Shown: one piece after another, positions 52,843-62,006 of the stretch
Numbering within the stretch: position 1 is the first letter of the stretch
How the letters are laid out: the number at the start of each line of letters is the position of its first letter
Assembly: GCA_030432565.1 (NCBI GenBank)
Contig: JAUIGV010000002.1
Span: 1 to 64,000, forward strand
From: Verrucomicrobiia bacterium
GTDB taxonomy: Bacteria; Verrucomicrobiota; Verrucomicrobiia; Verrucomicrobiales; Akkermansiaceae
Reading direction: 5' to 3'
Length of the DNA stretch: 64,000 bases
Notes under the pieces: model-generated
Told to the model about the DNA's origin: nothing
Seen by the model: the letters and a program-made list of their open reading frames with translations, nothing else
Database searches by the model: none
Position numbers and translations under genes: made by a program

Positions 52843-55800
52843 ATGAACTTACGTTTTCTCCCAATCCTATTCTCGATCTGTCATTTTGGATTGACTGATC
52901 TAAGTGCCCAAAATGTTGTTATCAGTGAGTTTCTTGCTTCCAATGTTTCCGGACTGACGGATGAGGACGGGGAGAATTCCGATTGGATTGAGCTTTCAAA
53001 CTTGTCGGGCGGGACACTGGATTTATCGGGTTGGGCGCTCACCGACGATACGGGTAGTTTGCAAAAATGGGTGATTCCGGAGGTGACGCTCGTGTCCGGG
53101 GAAAAATTGGTGATCTTTGCTTCGGGGAAAGACCGGGCGATTGCCGGGCAGGAGTTGCACACGAATTTCAAATTGAGCGCTTCAGGTGAGTATCTGGCTC
53201 TGGTGAGGCCCGATGGCGTTTCAGTCGAGTCGGAGTATGGCCCGTCGTATCCGGTGCAATACCCTGACGTTTCATTTGGGATTGGCACGGTTGATGCCAG
53301 TTCGGTGGTCTTGGTGGGACCTGATGCTCCGCTGAGATATCTTGTTCCGAAAGACGCCGGTTTTGATGTGGGCGGGGTAACGCCATTTCACGAACCGGCA
53401 TTTGATGACAGCGCGTGGAGCAACGCCGGAATGGGCGTGGGTTATGCCACCACCACGAGCTCCGATCCCTACGATGACTTCATCGGTAGTGGCGGCGACA
53501 TCCAGGATGATCTTTATCGGCAGAATACGACGGTTTATCTTCGCGTTCCCTTTACGATTGCTGATCCGGCCGCGGTCAGCGCTTTGCAATTTGGAGCCCG
53601 CTATGATGATGGGTTCGCGATTTACATCAATGGAAGTCCAATTCTGGCGTCGGCTTTTGAGCCCAATGATGGAGTTTGGGATTTTGAAGCCCAGGCCAGC
53701 GGAAATCATAGCGACAGCGAGGCCGTCGGCCTGGAGTCGTTCAGTATTGATTTGGGGCAGGTCAATTTGGTTGCCGGAGAAAATATTCTTGCTGTGCACG
53801 GTCTGAATAGCAGCCTTTCAAGTTCTGATTTTTTGTTCGACTGCGAACTCTCCGCACAGGTGAGGGGAGATGGAACGAGCGAATTGATCTATATGCCAAC
53901 ACCTTCTCCCGGAACGGCAAACGGGGGAGGGGCGACTGACCTGGGGCCGATAATCCGGAAGGTCACCGAGAATCCCGAGCGGCCGGACTTGACATCACAG
54001 GGTTCGCTTTTAATTACGGCTGAGGTCTCGGCAAGCGGGAATGCCGTAGCGCGCGTGGACCTTTTTTATTGTCGTGGCTTCCAGCCGGAGAACTCTCTCC
54101 AGATGCTCGACGATGGTGTGGCTCCGGATGAATTTGAAGGAGACGGAGTGTATTCGGCTGACCTTCCGCTTGCGGGGTTGGATGCCGGTGGGATGATCCG
54201 CTGGCGCGTGGAGTCCCGTGACGTCAACGGGCTGGTCTCGGCGAACCCTTTCTTTTTTGATCCGCTCAATTCCCCCGAGTATTACGGGACGGTTGCACTT
54301 GATCCGGCATTGGATTCCGATCTGCCGGTTCTGGAGTGGTTTATTGAAAATCCCGGTGCAGCCAACACCCGAACCGGAACGAGAGTCGCGGTGATGCATT
54401 TGGGCGAATTTTACGATAATGTTTTTTGCCGAATCCGGGGTGGGTCATCGGCGGGGCTTTCCAAGAAGAGCTACAAGTTTGATTTCAATCCAGGACATCA
54501 TTTCCGGACGGTCGACCAGCTGGGTGGAGTGAGGGCCGAGGAGTTTAATCTCAACACAACGTGGACGGATAAAGCATACGTGCGGCAGCCTTTGAGTTAT
54601 GAGGTTTATGATCTGGCTGGTTCGCCGGGTCCCGAATGTTTCCTCATGCGCGTTGAGCAAAATGGTCAATTCTTCAGCGTGGCGGCCTATACCGAGCAGG
54701 TCGACAAGAGGTTGCTGCGCCGTGAAGGTCGTATGGACGACGACGGGGCGCTCTACAAAATGTTCAACCCCGGGACGAGCGGGACCTCGGGGGTGGAGAA
54801 AAAAAATCGCCGTTTTGAATCGAATGCCGATCTCTCGGCCTTCTTGAGCGGGATGAATTCGAGCGGGGCGACGCTTGAGAATTTCATCTTCGATCATGTC
54901 GACCTGCCCCGTCAGCTGAATTATCTCGCAGCGACTGTTCTAACTCAGAACAACGACAATATGTCGAAGAACTACTACCTGTACCGGGATACCGAAGGGA
55001 GCGGCGAATGGACGCAGTTGCCTTGGGATACCGACTTGACCTGGGGAAGTCATTTTATGACGAATGACAACATCGCCCACGATGGGATCTGGGCGACGGC
55101 GGATTATGTTTTGGGTGGCCGGAGTGCGAATGTGCCTATTTCACCGAGTCATCCTTTCGTGGGTATCCAGGAATTGCCGGGCAATCGCAATTGGAATCGC
55201 CTCATCGATAAGCTCCTCGAAAACGACCGGGTGAAGAATATGTTTCGTCGACGTTTGCAGACCTTGGTGGATGAAGTTCTGATGAGCCAGGTGGTGGATG
55301 ATCGCCTTGATTCCATGGAGATGATGCTTGGCAACGATGCTGTTTTGGACCGGGCCAAGTGGGGGCAGTTTGGTCAGTCGCAATCCCTGGCCCAGGCTCT
55401 TGCTGTTCTTGAGGATGATTATTTGGCCCCTCGAAGAACCCACCTTTCGGTAACGCACATGGCGGCGAATTCGGCCAGCTATCCGACTCCGCAGACAAGC
55501 TCGGCACTGCTGCCAGGGCCGCCGGGAGCAGAGACTCCGGTGACATTTGGCGAGGTTGAGGGAACTCCACCTTCTCTGAACCAGGACGAGGAGTATATCG
55601 AGGTCGTGAATGCCTCGGATGAGGCGATTGATCTTAGCGGCTGGACCATCAGCGGCGGGGTTGAGTTGGAATTCCTGCCGGGCACCATTCTTGAGGCCAA
55701 TGGCAGCCTTTACCTAAGTCCGAAGGTGGAGGTGTTCCGAAGTCGTGCAACCAGCCCGACCGGGGGGGAGGGCTTGAATGTGGAGGGCGACTATGACGGA

Positions 55801-56751
55801 CAGGTTTCCGCACGTGGGGAAGTGATCACCCTGACCAATGCCGAAGGCATCGTCGTCGATGATCTCCTTACGCCATCGGAGGAAAGTGATCCGCAGAAGT
55901 ATCTTCGCATCACTGAGATGCATTTTGCTCCGCTGGGAGGAAGAGATTTTGAGTTTATTGAGTTGGTGAATATTGGTCCGGGGGCATTGGATCTAACCGG
56001 AATTCGTTTCACGGACGGTGTGGAAGCCCGACTCGAAGGCTCGCTTGCTCCCGGAGAGCTTGGATTAGTGGTTTCCAATCCCGCTCATTTTCCTGGAGTC
56101 AAAATTGTGGGAATCTTTTCAGGAGCTTTGAATAACGGAGGGGAGCAGGTTACCCTGCGAGATGCGGCGGGGGAGAATATTCTCTCGTTTGACTACGAGG
56201 GTGGATGGTTCCCGGCCGCGCGGGATTCCGGTTATAGTTTGGATTTTCGTGATGAGACGGCCGATTGGTCGACTTGGGACAATCGCTCAAGTTGGGCGAC
56301 AAGTCGCGAGGTGGGAGGGTCTCCCGGTGCCACCAATCCTCTCCCGCACAGCAATGATTACGAGTCGTGGATTCAAGCGTATTTTTCTGAAAGTGAACTT
56401 ACGGATCCCTCCGTCAGTGCACCCGGGGTGGATGCCAATGGCGATGGTTTCACCAATCTCATGCACTATGCCCTCGGTGTTGATCCGAAGCGGTTCTTGT
56501 CTGGTTCGTTCGCTGACGTCGTGGTAAAAGACGGGGTTGTTTCGCTTCAATTCGATCGTCTAATGAAAACTCCCGACCTAAATCTGACCGTCCAGGTTTC
56601 CTCTGATTTGGTGGACTGGTCGACTTTGGCGGATCTTACGGATTCGGTGTCACAGGGAAATGGTCTTGAGACAGTGACCTATGGCAGCCCAAATTCTTTT
56701 CCGGTAGCAACCCGGCAGTTCCTTCGCGTTCGGGTCATTCGAAATCCTTAA
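52843..56751 (+). CDS. Secreted CotH-type protein with three lamin-tail domains
   Basis: A 1302-residue exported protein. The signal peptide is about 1-22 (MNLRFLPILFSICHFGLTDLSA). A lamin-tail domain (about 24-125) has VISEFLASNVSG and WIELSNLSGGTLDLSGWALTDD. A jelly-roll region follows (about 165-335, RYDDGFAIYINGSPI), then the CotH region (about 485-760): RIRGGSSAGLSKKSYKFDF, KAYVRQPLSYEVYDLAG, AYTEQVDKRLLRR and LPWDTDLTWG. The last carries the acidic DTD-like metal site of the kinase-like fold. Two further lamin-tail domains are at about 900-1010 and 1020-1110. Near 1195 DANGDGFTNLMHYALG resembles a dockerin-type calcium loop. CotH kinases phosphorylate secreted proteins in spores; here the substrate is unknown. 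Confidence 0.85.
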   Translation: MNLRFLPILFSICHFGLTDLSAQNVVISEFLASNVSGLTDEDGENSDWIELSNLSGGTLDLSGWALTDDTGSLQKWVIPEVTLVSGEKLVIFASGKDRAIAGQELHTNFKLSASGEYLALVRPDGVSVESEYGPSYPVQYPDVSFGIGTVDASSVVLVGPDAPLRYLVPKDAGFDVGGVTPFHEPAFDDSAWSNAGMGVGYATTTSSDPYDDFIGSGGDIQDDLYRQNTTVYLRVPFTIADPAAVSALQFGARYDDGFAIYINGSPILASAFEPNDGVWDFEAQASGNHSDSEAVGLESFSIDLGQVNLVAGENILAVHGLNSSLSSSDFLFDCELSAQVRGDGTSELIYMPTPSPGTANGGGATDLGPIIRKVTENPERPDLTSQGSLLITAEVSASGNAVARVDLFYCRGFQPENSLQMLDDGVAPDEFEGDGVYSADLPLAGLDAGGMIRWRVESRDVNGLVSANPFFFDPLNSPEYYGTVALDPALDSDLPVLEWFIENPGAANTRTGTRVAVMHLGEFYDNVFCRIRGGSSAGLSKKSYKFDFNPGHHFRTVDQLGGVRAEEFNLNTTWTDKAYVRQPLSYEVYDLAGSPGPECFLMRVEQNGQFFSVAAYTEQVDKRLLRREGRMDDDGALYKMFNPGTSGTSGVEKKNRRFESNADLSAFLSGMNSSGATLENFIFDHVDLPRQLNYLAATVLTQNNDNMSKNYYLYRDTEGSGEWTQLPWDTDLTWGSHFMTNDNIAHDGIWATADYVLGGRSANVPISPSHPFVGIQELPGNRNWNRLIDKLLENDRVKNMFRRRLQTLVDEVLMSQVVDDRLDSMEMMLGNDAVLDRAKWGQFGQSQSLAQALAVLEDDYLAPRRTHLSVTHMAANSASYPTPQTSSALLPGPPGAETPVTFGEVEGTPPSLNQDEEYIEVVNASDEAIDLSGWTISGGVELEFLPGTILEANGSLYLSPKVEVFRSRATSPTGGEGLNVEGDYDGQVSARGEVITLTNAEGIVVDDLLTPSEESDPQKYLRITEMHFAPLGGRDFEFIELVNIGPGALDLTGIRFTDGVEARLEGSLAPGELGLVVSNPAHFPGVKIVGIFSGALNNGGEQVTLRDAAGENILSFDYEGGWFPAARDSGYSLDFRDETADWSTWDNRSSWATSREVGGSPGATNPLPHSNDYESWIQAYFSESELTDPSVSAPGVDANGDGFTNLMHYALGVDPKRFLSGSFADVVVKDGVVSLQFDRLMKTPDLNLTVQVSSDLVDWSTLADLTDSVSQGNGLETVTYGSPNSFPVATRQFLRVRVIRNP

Positions 56752-56761
56752 CACACATTAA

Positions 56762-58948
56762 ATGATGAAATTAGAACCCATGAAACTGGCAACGCTTGCC
56801 GCCCTTCTGGTCGGTCCCATGGCGCTTGCAGATTATCCTGCAACCGTCCTCTCCTCAAATCCACTGGTTTACTATCGCTTTGAAGAAGGACCGGGAGCCA
56901 CCACGATTGTCGACTCCAGCGGCAACAACCTTAATATCGACAACTCCGCTCCCGTGGGGACGACGGTTTTCGGTGAGGATGGTGCCGTCGGCGCAGGGGT
57001 CACATTCAATCGTGACGGTTATCTGATATCGCCCTTGGACCTCGATCCATCGGCGGGGGATTTCACGATTGAGGCAATTGTTAAATCAAATGGCAATACT
57101 GTGGCCGAAGGTGTGATCATCGCAAATCAGGACGGGACGCTAGGACCTGGTCGCAGTAATCTCATCGTGAACCTGGGAGGCTTTTTTACGACATTTTCCG
57201 GTGGATTGACAACGAACTCCGGAGTTACCAATACAGTAGACGGTTTCGATCATATCGTTTTGACCTTTGACCAAAGTGCGGTGGCCGGTGGTGTGGATCC
57301 AACCTTCCGGTTTTACGTCAATGGCGTGGAAGCTGGCACCGGAACGGCTGTTCCCGAGTCTGCCAACGGAAGTTGGGTCATTGGTTCCAACAAAAACCTC
57401 ACCTCGCAGTTTTTTAATGGAGTGGTCGATGATGTCGCGATCTACGGGACCCGTCTGGATGATCCCGATGGCGACGGAGATAGTTCGGACTCAAAGATCG
57501 GAGAACACTACAAAGGGTTTCTTTCCGACTCAATCACGTTGGGAACCTTTGAGTCCAATACCGCATATTTGGATTCCGGACAAAGCGCTGAGTTGACTTG
57601 GTTGGTTTCTCCCGGGCTCACCGCATTGACGCTTGATGACGGGGCCGGGCCGGTTGATGTGCTGGCTCAAACGATCGACTGCGAGGGATCGTTGGAGGTT
57701 TCCCCGACGGCGACGACAACTTACACCCTGACCGGGACCGGGCCTCTTGGGTCGGAGTCCCTTGAAGTGCTTGTCACGGTTGACGAAGCCGCCGTCATCA
57801 ATTCCTTCACCTCGAACGTCACCGAAGTGAGCCCTGGCTCAAATGTCACTCTCTCATGGGATGTCACCAATGGCTCAACCGTCACCATCGATAATGGCAT
57901 TGGTGAGGTGGATTCTGGCTCGGGCAGTGTGATCGTCCCGGTGGACGAGGAGACAACTTTCACTTTGACCGCTTCCAATTCACAAGGAAATGTGACCGGG
58001 TCCGTTACAATCACCCTGGTTGATGCCACCGGTCCGGTGGCTCACTGGAAGGTGGGAGAGGCCCCGGGAGAGTTGGACGGAGATATTTTGGTTGGCGAAG
58101 GTGGCGCAGCGTTTGACGGGATCTTTGTGGGGAATCCCACCTTTGATACCGACGATCCAGCTCCGGTACCAGGCGGCTCGACGGCCTCACTTTCCTTCGA
58201 TGGTGCGGGAAGTTGGGTAGAGGTAAGCAATTTTACCGGAATCGGTGGCAATGCCGCGCGGACCGTTGCGTTCTGGTTCAAGGGTGACGCAGTTCAAACA
58301 AACTTTGCCACTCTGGTGGGATGGGGAACCGGGGGAATCACCAACCGCTTTGACACCCGGATCAATACCGGGGGAGTGGGGCAAATCCGGACCGAAGTTG
58401 CGGGATCCGGGAGCAACGGAACGACTCCGCTCACCGATAATATCTGGCATCATTGCGCGGTCGTGGTCGATCCTTCCATTGGAACGACGATTGGAGATGT
58501 GCTCTTTTACATCGATGGTGAGCTGGATGAACTGACTTTGACCGGCGGAACTGAAATCAATACGACGACAACCAATCCGGTTTTGATTGGGGCATCCCCA
58601 GGGATTGCCAATCGCGTTCTGACCGGGAAAATGGACGATATCCGGATCTACAACCGGGCTCTGACTGCGGATGATATTGTGGCTTTGGTGGATGCCTCCG
58701 CCACCTTGTCTCTGAAGATTACTGACATTCGCAAACTTGAGAATGGCAATGTCGCGATCGACTGGACGGGGGCTCCGGGCGACTATTTCTTTGAGTATTC
58801 CTTTGATCTGACACCGGGAAGTTGGCTTGAGCTCAGTGATAGCGAGTCGATTCTTCCCGGTGAGACCAGTGCAACAGCGATCGATAGCTTCATCGCGCCA
58901 AATGCCGAGAATTCCAGGGTGTTCTATCGTATTCGCTTGGCAGAGTAA
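56762..58948 (+). CDS. Secreted protein with two LamG domains and Ig-like repeats
   Basis: A 728-residue exported protein; its ATG lies 10 bases after the CotH gene stop and has no Shine-Dalgarno sequence. The signal peptide is about 1-23. LamG domain 1 (about 24-250) has YYRFEEGPGATTIVDSSGN and a DPDGDGDSSDSKIGEHY loop near its end. Two Ig-like repeats (about 255-425) each carry the SAELTWLVSPG or NVTLSWDVTNG type core. LamG domain 2 (about 430-650) has VAHWKVGEAPG, FDGAGSWVEVSNFTG and DDIRIYNRALTADDI. The C-terminal 70 residues close with VFYRIRLAE. It is probably in one transcript with the CotH gene and ends at a good terminator. Confidence 0.85.
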   Translation: MMKLEPMKLATLAALLVGPMALADYPATVLSSNPLVYYRFEEGPGATTIVDSSGNNLNIDNSAPVGTTVFGEDGAVGAGVTFNRDGYLISPLDLDPSAGDFTIEAIVKSNGNTVAEGVIIANQDGTLGPGRSNLIVNLGGFFTTFSGGLTTNSGVTNTVDGFDHIVLTFDQSAVAGGVDPTFRFYVNGVEAGTGTAVPESANGSWVIGSNKNLTSQFFNGVVDDVAIYGTRLDDPDGDGDSSDSKIGEHYKGFLSDSITLGTFESNTAYLDSGQSAELTWLVSPGLTALTLDDGAGPVDVLAQTIDCEGSLEVSPTATTTYTLTGTGPLGSESLEVLVTVDEAAVINSFTSNVTEVSPGSNVTLSWDVTNGSTVTIDNGIGEVDSGSGSVIVPVDEETTFTLTASNSQGNVTGSVTITLVDATGPVAHWKVGEAPGELDGDILVGEGGAAFDGIFVGNPTFDTDDPAPVPGGSTASLSFDGAGSWVEVSNFTGIGGNAARTVAFWFKGDAVQTNFATLVGWGTGGITNRFDTRINTGGVGQIRTEVAGSGSNGTTPLTDNIWHHCAVVVDPSIGTTIGDVLFYIDGELDELTLTGGTEINTTTTNPVLIGASPGIANRVLTGKMDDIRIYNRALTADDIVALVDASATLSLKITDIRKLENGNVAIDWTGAPGDYFFEYSFDLTPGSWLELSDSESILPGETSATAIDSFIAPNAENSRVFYRIRLAE

Positions 58949-58974
58949 CCGTAAGGCAAGGAGACTTGACTTGC

Positions 58975-59009
58975 AAAAGCCCCGGTGGATCCAATCCATC
59001 GGGGCTTTT
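58975..59009 (+). terminator. Intrinsic terminator after the LamG/Ig gene
   Basis: A 16-bp stem (58975-58990 with 58994-59009, one G-T pair) with a CCA loop has A and T runs at its ends. Confidence 0.92.
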
Positions 59010-59078
59010 CTTTGTATGGCGATTTTCCGGGTTTGATGAGTTGTTTTGCATTCCGTCTCCAAATCGGATACTCTGCCA

Positions 59079-59777
59079 ATGAAAATGAGTAAGAAGGGGA
59101 TGTTCCATTGTTTGGTGCTGGGTGCTTTGATCATCTACACGATCATCGCATGGACGGGTGTGAAGCGTGATGAAAGGAATGCCGAGGAGGCTGCGAAAGA
59201 AGCTGCCGATAATGGTCAATCCGATCCGTGGGCCGAGGTGAAGATGGGTGAAAACCGGCAGGATACCGCTGCCGGCATGGTTAAAGTTGGCATCCCTCTC
59301 TTGGTCACCGTGATTTACGGAGGGGTCCTCTCGGTTTTATACCTTCTACCGGTGATCGTCGACAGGGTGAGCGAGGAGATGATGGGTTCCACGGCAGAGG
59401 TTGACGACGATCCGCTCGACGAAGCCCGCGCCGCGGTGGCCGACGGAGAGTATCCCGATGCCATTGCGGTTTACCGGAAATTTTGGCTGGAGAACCCGGA
59501 TGAAAGACATCCTTTGGTGGAGATAGCCAAAATTCAACGGGATCATTTGAAGAGTCCTGCCGCTGCGGTGAGCACACTTGAGGAGGGATTGAACGAGCAC
59601 GACTGGCCGGAGGATGATGCGGCTTTTTTGATGTTTCGAATTGCCGATATCTACGAAGAAGATCTGGGTGACAAAGAGCAGGTGAAGGCTGTGATGAAAC
59701 GTGTGGTGAAAGAATTGGAGGGGACCCGCCACGCGGGAAATGCCGCTCACAGGCTGCGGGAATTGGAGGCAGGCTAA
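59079..59777 (+). CDS. Membrane protein with C-terminal TPR-like domain
   Basis: A 232-residue inner-membrane protein. ATG 59079 (MKMSKKGMFHCLVLGALII) is preferred over TTG 59046. Two membrane helices are present, about 8-26 and 66-93 (GIPLLVTVIYGGVLSVLYLLPVIV). Between them is a charged loop of about 40 residues. The C-terminal half (about 115-230) looks like two to three TPR-type helix pairs (ARAAVADGEYPDAIAVYRKFWLENPDERH and AVSTLEEGLNEHDWPEDDAAFLMF). I do not recognise a named family. It lies three bases before comEC and is probably co-transcribed with it, but no functional link is visible. Confidence 0.75.
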   Translation: MKMSKKGMFHCLVLGALIIYTIIAWTGVKRDERNAEEAAKEAADNGQSDPWAEVKMGENRQDTAAGMVKVGIPLLVTVIYGGVLSVLYLLPVIVDRVSEEMMGSTAEVDDDPLDEARAAVADGEYPDAIAVYRKFWLENPDERHPLVEIAKIQRDHLKSPAAAVSTLEEGLNEHDWPEDDAAFLMFRIADIYEEDLGDKEQVKAVMKRVVKELEGTRHAGNAAHRLRELEAG

Positions 59778-59780
59778 AAC

Positions 59781-62006
59781 GTGGGGCGGATTCAGAAAGC
59801 GTGGGAGCGTCTGCTGGCGGTTGCTCCTTTTGTTCCAATTGCTCTGGCGTGTTTGGCTGGAGCAATCTTCGGCCGGTCTCCCGTTTTGACGGTGTTTTTC
59901 TCGGGGCTTGCCTTTGCGACGGCTCGTCCGACCCTCCGATGGTGGATTGGAATTGCCATTGTGGCAGTGGTTGTTGCCTGGAGATCGGAGGTTTTGGAAT
60001 CACCGGTGCAGAAGAGTCTCGCTTCATCTTCCAGCGAATTCGTGGACGGGGTTCTCACGGTGGGCCGGAAAAGCAGTCCGACTCAAGCGGAGCGCTTTGG
60101 AGTTCTCGATGAAGACGGCGTGAAACGTAAGGTTATCGTTCTGGAAGCGGAAGGGTTTCGACCGGGTGAGGTTAGGCGAATCAAGGGGAAGTTCTTTGTC
60201 CCGTCCCGCGAACGCAATCCGGGTTTGTTTCCCCGGATTGAGTTTTGGGAGCGGGATGGTGTTTATGGTGCGCTTTGGATCGAAGAGAGTGCTTTGGAAT
60301 CCGTAGACTGGTCTTCGGCCCCTTATCGTTGGGCTGAGGGTCTTCGCGAAAAATTGTCGGTTTCGATCACGAGGGGACTGCCAGCCGGGAGCTCGGGTCG
60401 TGATGTCATTATGGCAATGGTCCTGGGCGAGAAGCCTCCCCGGAATTCCGAGATCAGCACTGCTTTCCGCGAGAGCGGTGCCATGCACGTTTTTGCGGTG
60501 AGCGGGCTCCATGTCACCCTGGTGGGGGCGATCTTCTGGATGGTGTTGATGCATCTGCCTATTCCTCGCAGAGTGGGTGTCTTTCTTGTGATTCTGGCCA
60601 TGATGACCTACGCGCTCGTCACGGGATTGAGGCCTCCGGCTGTGCGGGCCACCTTGATGGCGGTGTGCTTTTTGGGGGCGTTCTTTTTTCGGCGAAGACC
60701 ATCGGTCTTTAACGCTCTCGCTCTGAGTTTCGCGCTGGTTGTTTTCTGGAAGCCCTCGCAGGTTTTTGATGTGGGCTTTCAGTTGTCATATGGTGTGCTC
60801 CTTGCCATCGGAGCGGGAGTGGGAATTGCGCTCAAGTTGACAGGAAAGATCGCGGAGCTGGATCCGTTTTTTCCGTCGCGATTGTTGAGCGATGGCCAGC
60901 GGAAGGTTTTGAATGTTCGTACCTATTTTGCGAACCTGGGAGCCAGTTCTTTGGCGGCTTGGTTGGGTTCAATGCCCATCATGATTTGGCACTTTGGAAT
61001 TGTGACTCCGGTGGCAGTCCTCACGAGCTTGCTCCTGATTCCTGCGACAATGGTGATTCTTTCGCTGGCCTTTTTTGCGGCGCTTGTGGGCGCTCTTGAT
61101 GATCGTCTGGGGGCGGGCGTGAACCGGGTGAACGGAGGGGTTGCCTCGAGTGCTTTTTATATCGCCAAGGGTTTTTCGAAAGTTCCTCTGGGGCATTGGC
61201 GGTCACGGCGTCTGACACCGGGGGATTGGGTGGTATTTGATACTCACGACGGAGGTTCGGCCTCGTTTCTGGATGTGCAGGGCGGCGCGATGATTGATGT
61301 GGGGAGTGAAAGGTTTTTCACGAGCGAGCTACGCCCGATATTGCGCCGCTGGGAAACGAAGCCCACGCTCGCTTTTTTGACCCATCCCGATGGCGACCAT
61401 GTCGGGGCTCTTCCGGAAATGCTGAACGAGGGGATGCTTAGCAAGGTGATTTCTCCGGTGGATGAAGCTTTGAGTCCCGGTTACCGTGAGTTCTTTTCCC
61501 TGGCAAAATCCTGTGGCTGCGAGGCTGGCGTGGGAAAGACCGGAGAGCGGATTGATTTGTCCGACGAGGTCTGGGTCGAAATTCTATGTGAGGGGGAGAA
61601 GGGGATACGCAATATTGCCGACAACCGAAACATGGTGATGAAAGTTCATTGGAAGGGGTGGAAGATTCTCGTGACGGGGGATTTGGGCATGGTGGGCGAA
61701 CTCGATTTGATCGCTCGTGGGATCGATTTAAGTGCGGATATCGTCCTGATGGGACACCATGAATGGGGCTTTTCCGGGCAGCACCAATTTCTCGAAGCGA
61801 GCGGTGCGGAAGTGGTGATCTCAAGTGGTGCCAGCTATCCGGGATATGAAATGCCGCGGGAGAGTTGGACCCGCCATTTGAAAGAAGAGGGCTACCATCT
61901 CTTCAATCAATGGGAGACCGGTTCGGTCATTATGGATTTTTCGGATGAAGAGGTAACGATTCGAGCCTATCTTGATGACGATCGGCGGGTGGTGCTTCAG
62001 CGATAG
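59781..62006 (+). CDS. comEC: ComEC/Rec2-type DNA uptake channel
   Basis: A 741-residue polytopic membrane protein thought to carry single-stranded DNA across the inner membrane. The start is GTG 59781. An N-terminal membrane and DUF4131-like region (about 1-190) is followed by the Competence domain (about 205-470), with FRESGAMHVFAVSGLHVTLVGAIFW, GLRPPAVRATLMAV and FQLSYGVLLAIGAG. The C-terminal metallo-beta-lactamase-like domain has LTHPDGDHVGALPEM, HWKGWKILVTGDLG and LMGHHEWGFS. All three parts are present, so the protein looks intact. Its 3' end overlaps the convergent alr gene by 10 bases. Competence pilus genes are not in this window. Confidence 0.9.
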   Translation: MGRIQKAWERLLAVAPFVPIALACLAGAIFGRSPVLTVFFSGLAFATARPTLRWWIGIAIVAVVVAWRSEVLESPVQKSLASSSSEFVDGVLTVGRKSSPTQAERFGVLDEDGVKRKVIVLEAEGFRPGEVRRIKGKFFVPSRERNPGLFPRIEFWERDGVYGALWIEESALESVDWSSAPYRWAEGLREKLSVSITRGLPAGSSGRDVIMAMVLGEKPPRNSEISTAFRESGAMHVFAVSGLHVTLVGAIFWMVLMHLPIPRRVGVFLVILAMMTYALVTGLRPPAVRATLMAVCFLGAFFFRRRPSVFNALALSFALVVFWKPSQVFDVGFQLSYGVLLAIGAGVGIALKLTGKIAELDPFFPSRLLSDGQRKVLNVRTYFANLGASSLAAWLGSMPIMIWHFGIVTPVAVLTSLLLIPATMVILSLAFFAALVGALDDRLGAGVNRVNGGVASSAFYIAKGFSKVPLGHWRSRRLTPGDWVVFDTHDGGSASFLDVQGGAMIDVGSERFFTSELRPILRRWETKPTLAFLTHPDGDHVGALPEMLNEGMLSKVISPVDEALSPGYREFFSLAKSCGCEAGVGKTGERIDLSDEVWVEILCEGEKGIRNIADNRNMVMKVHWKGWKILVTGDLGMVGELDLIARGIDLSADIVLMGHHEWGFSGQHQFLEASGAEVVISSGASYPGYEMPRESWTRHLKEEGYHLFNQWETGSVIMDFSDEEVTIRAYLDDDRRVVLQR

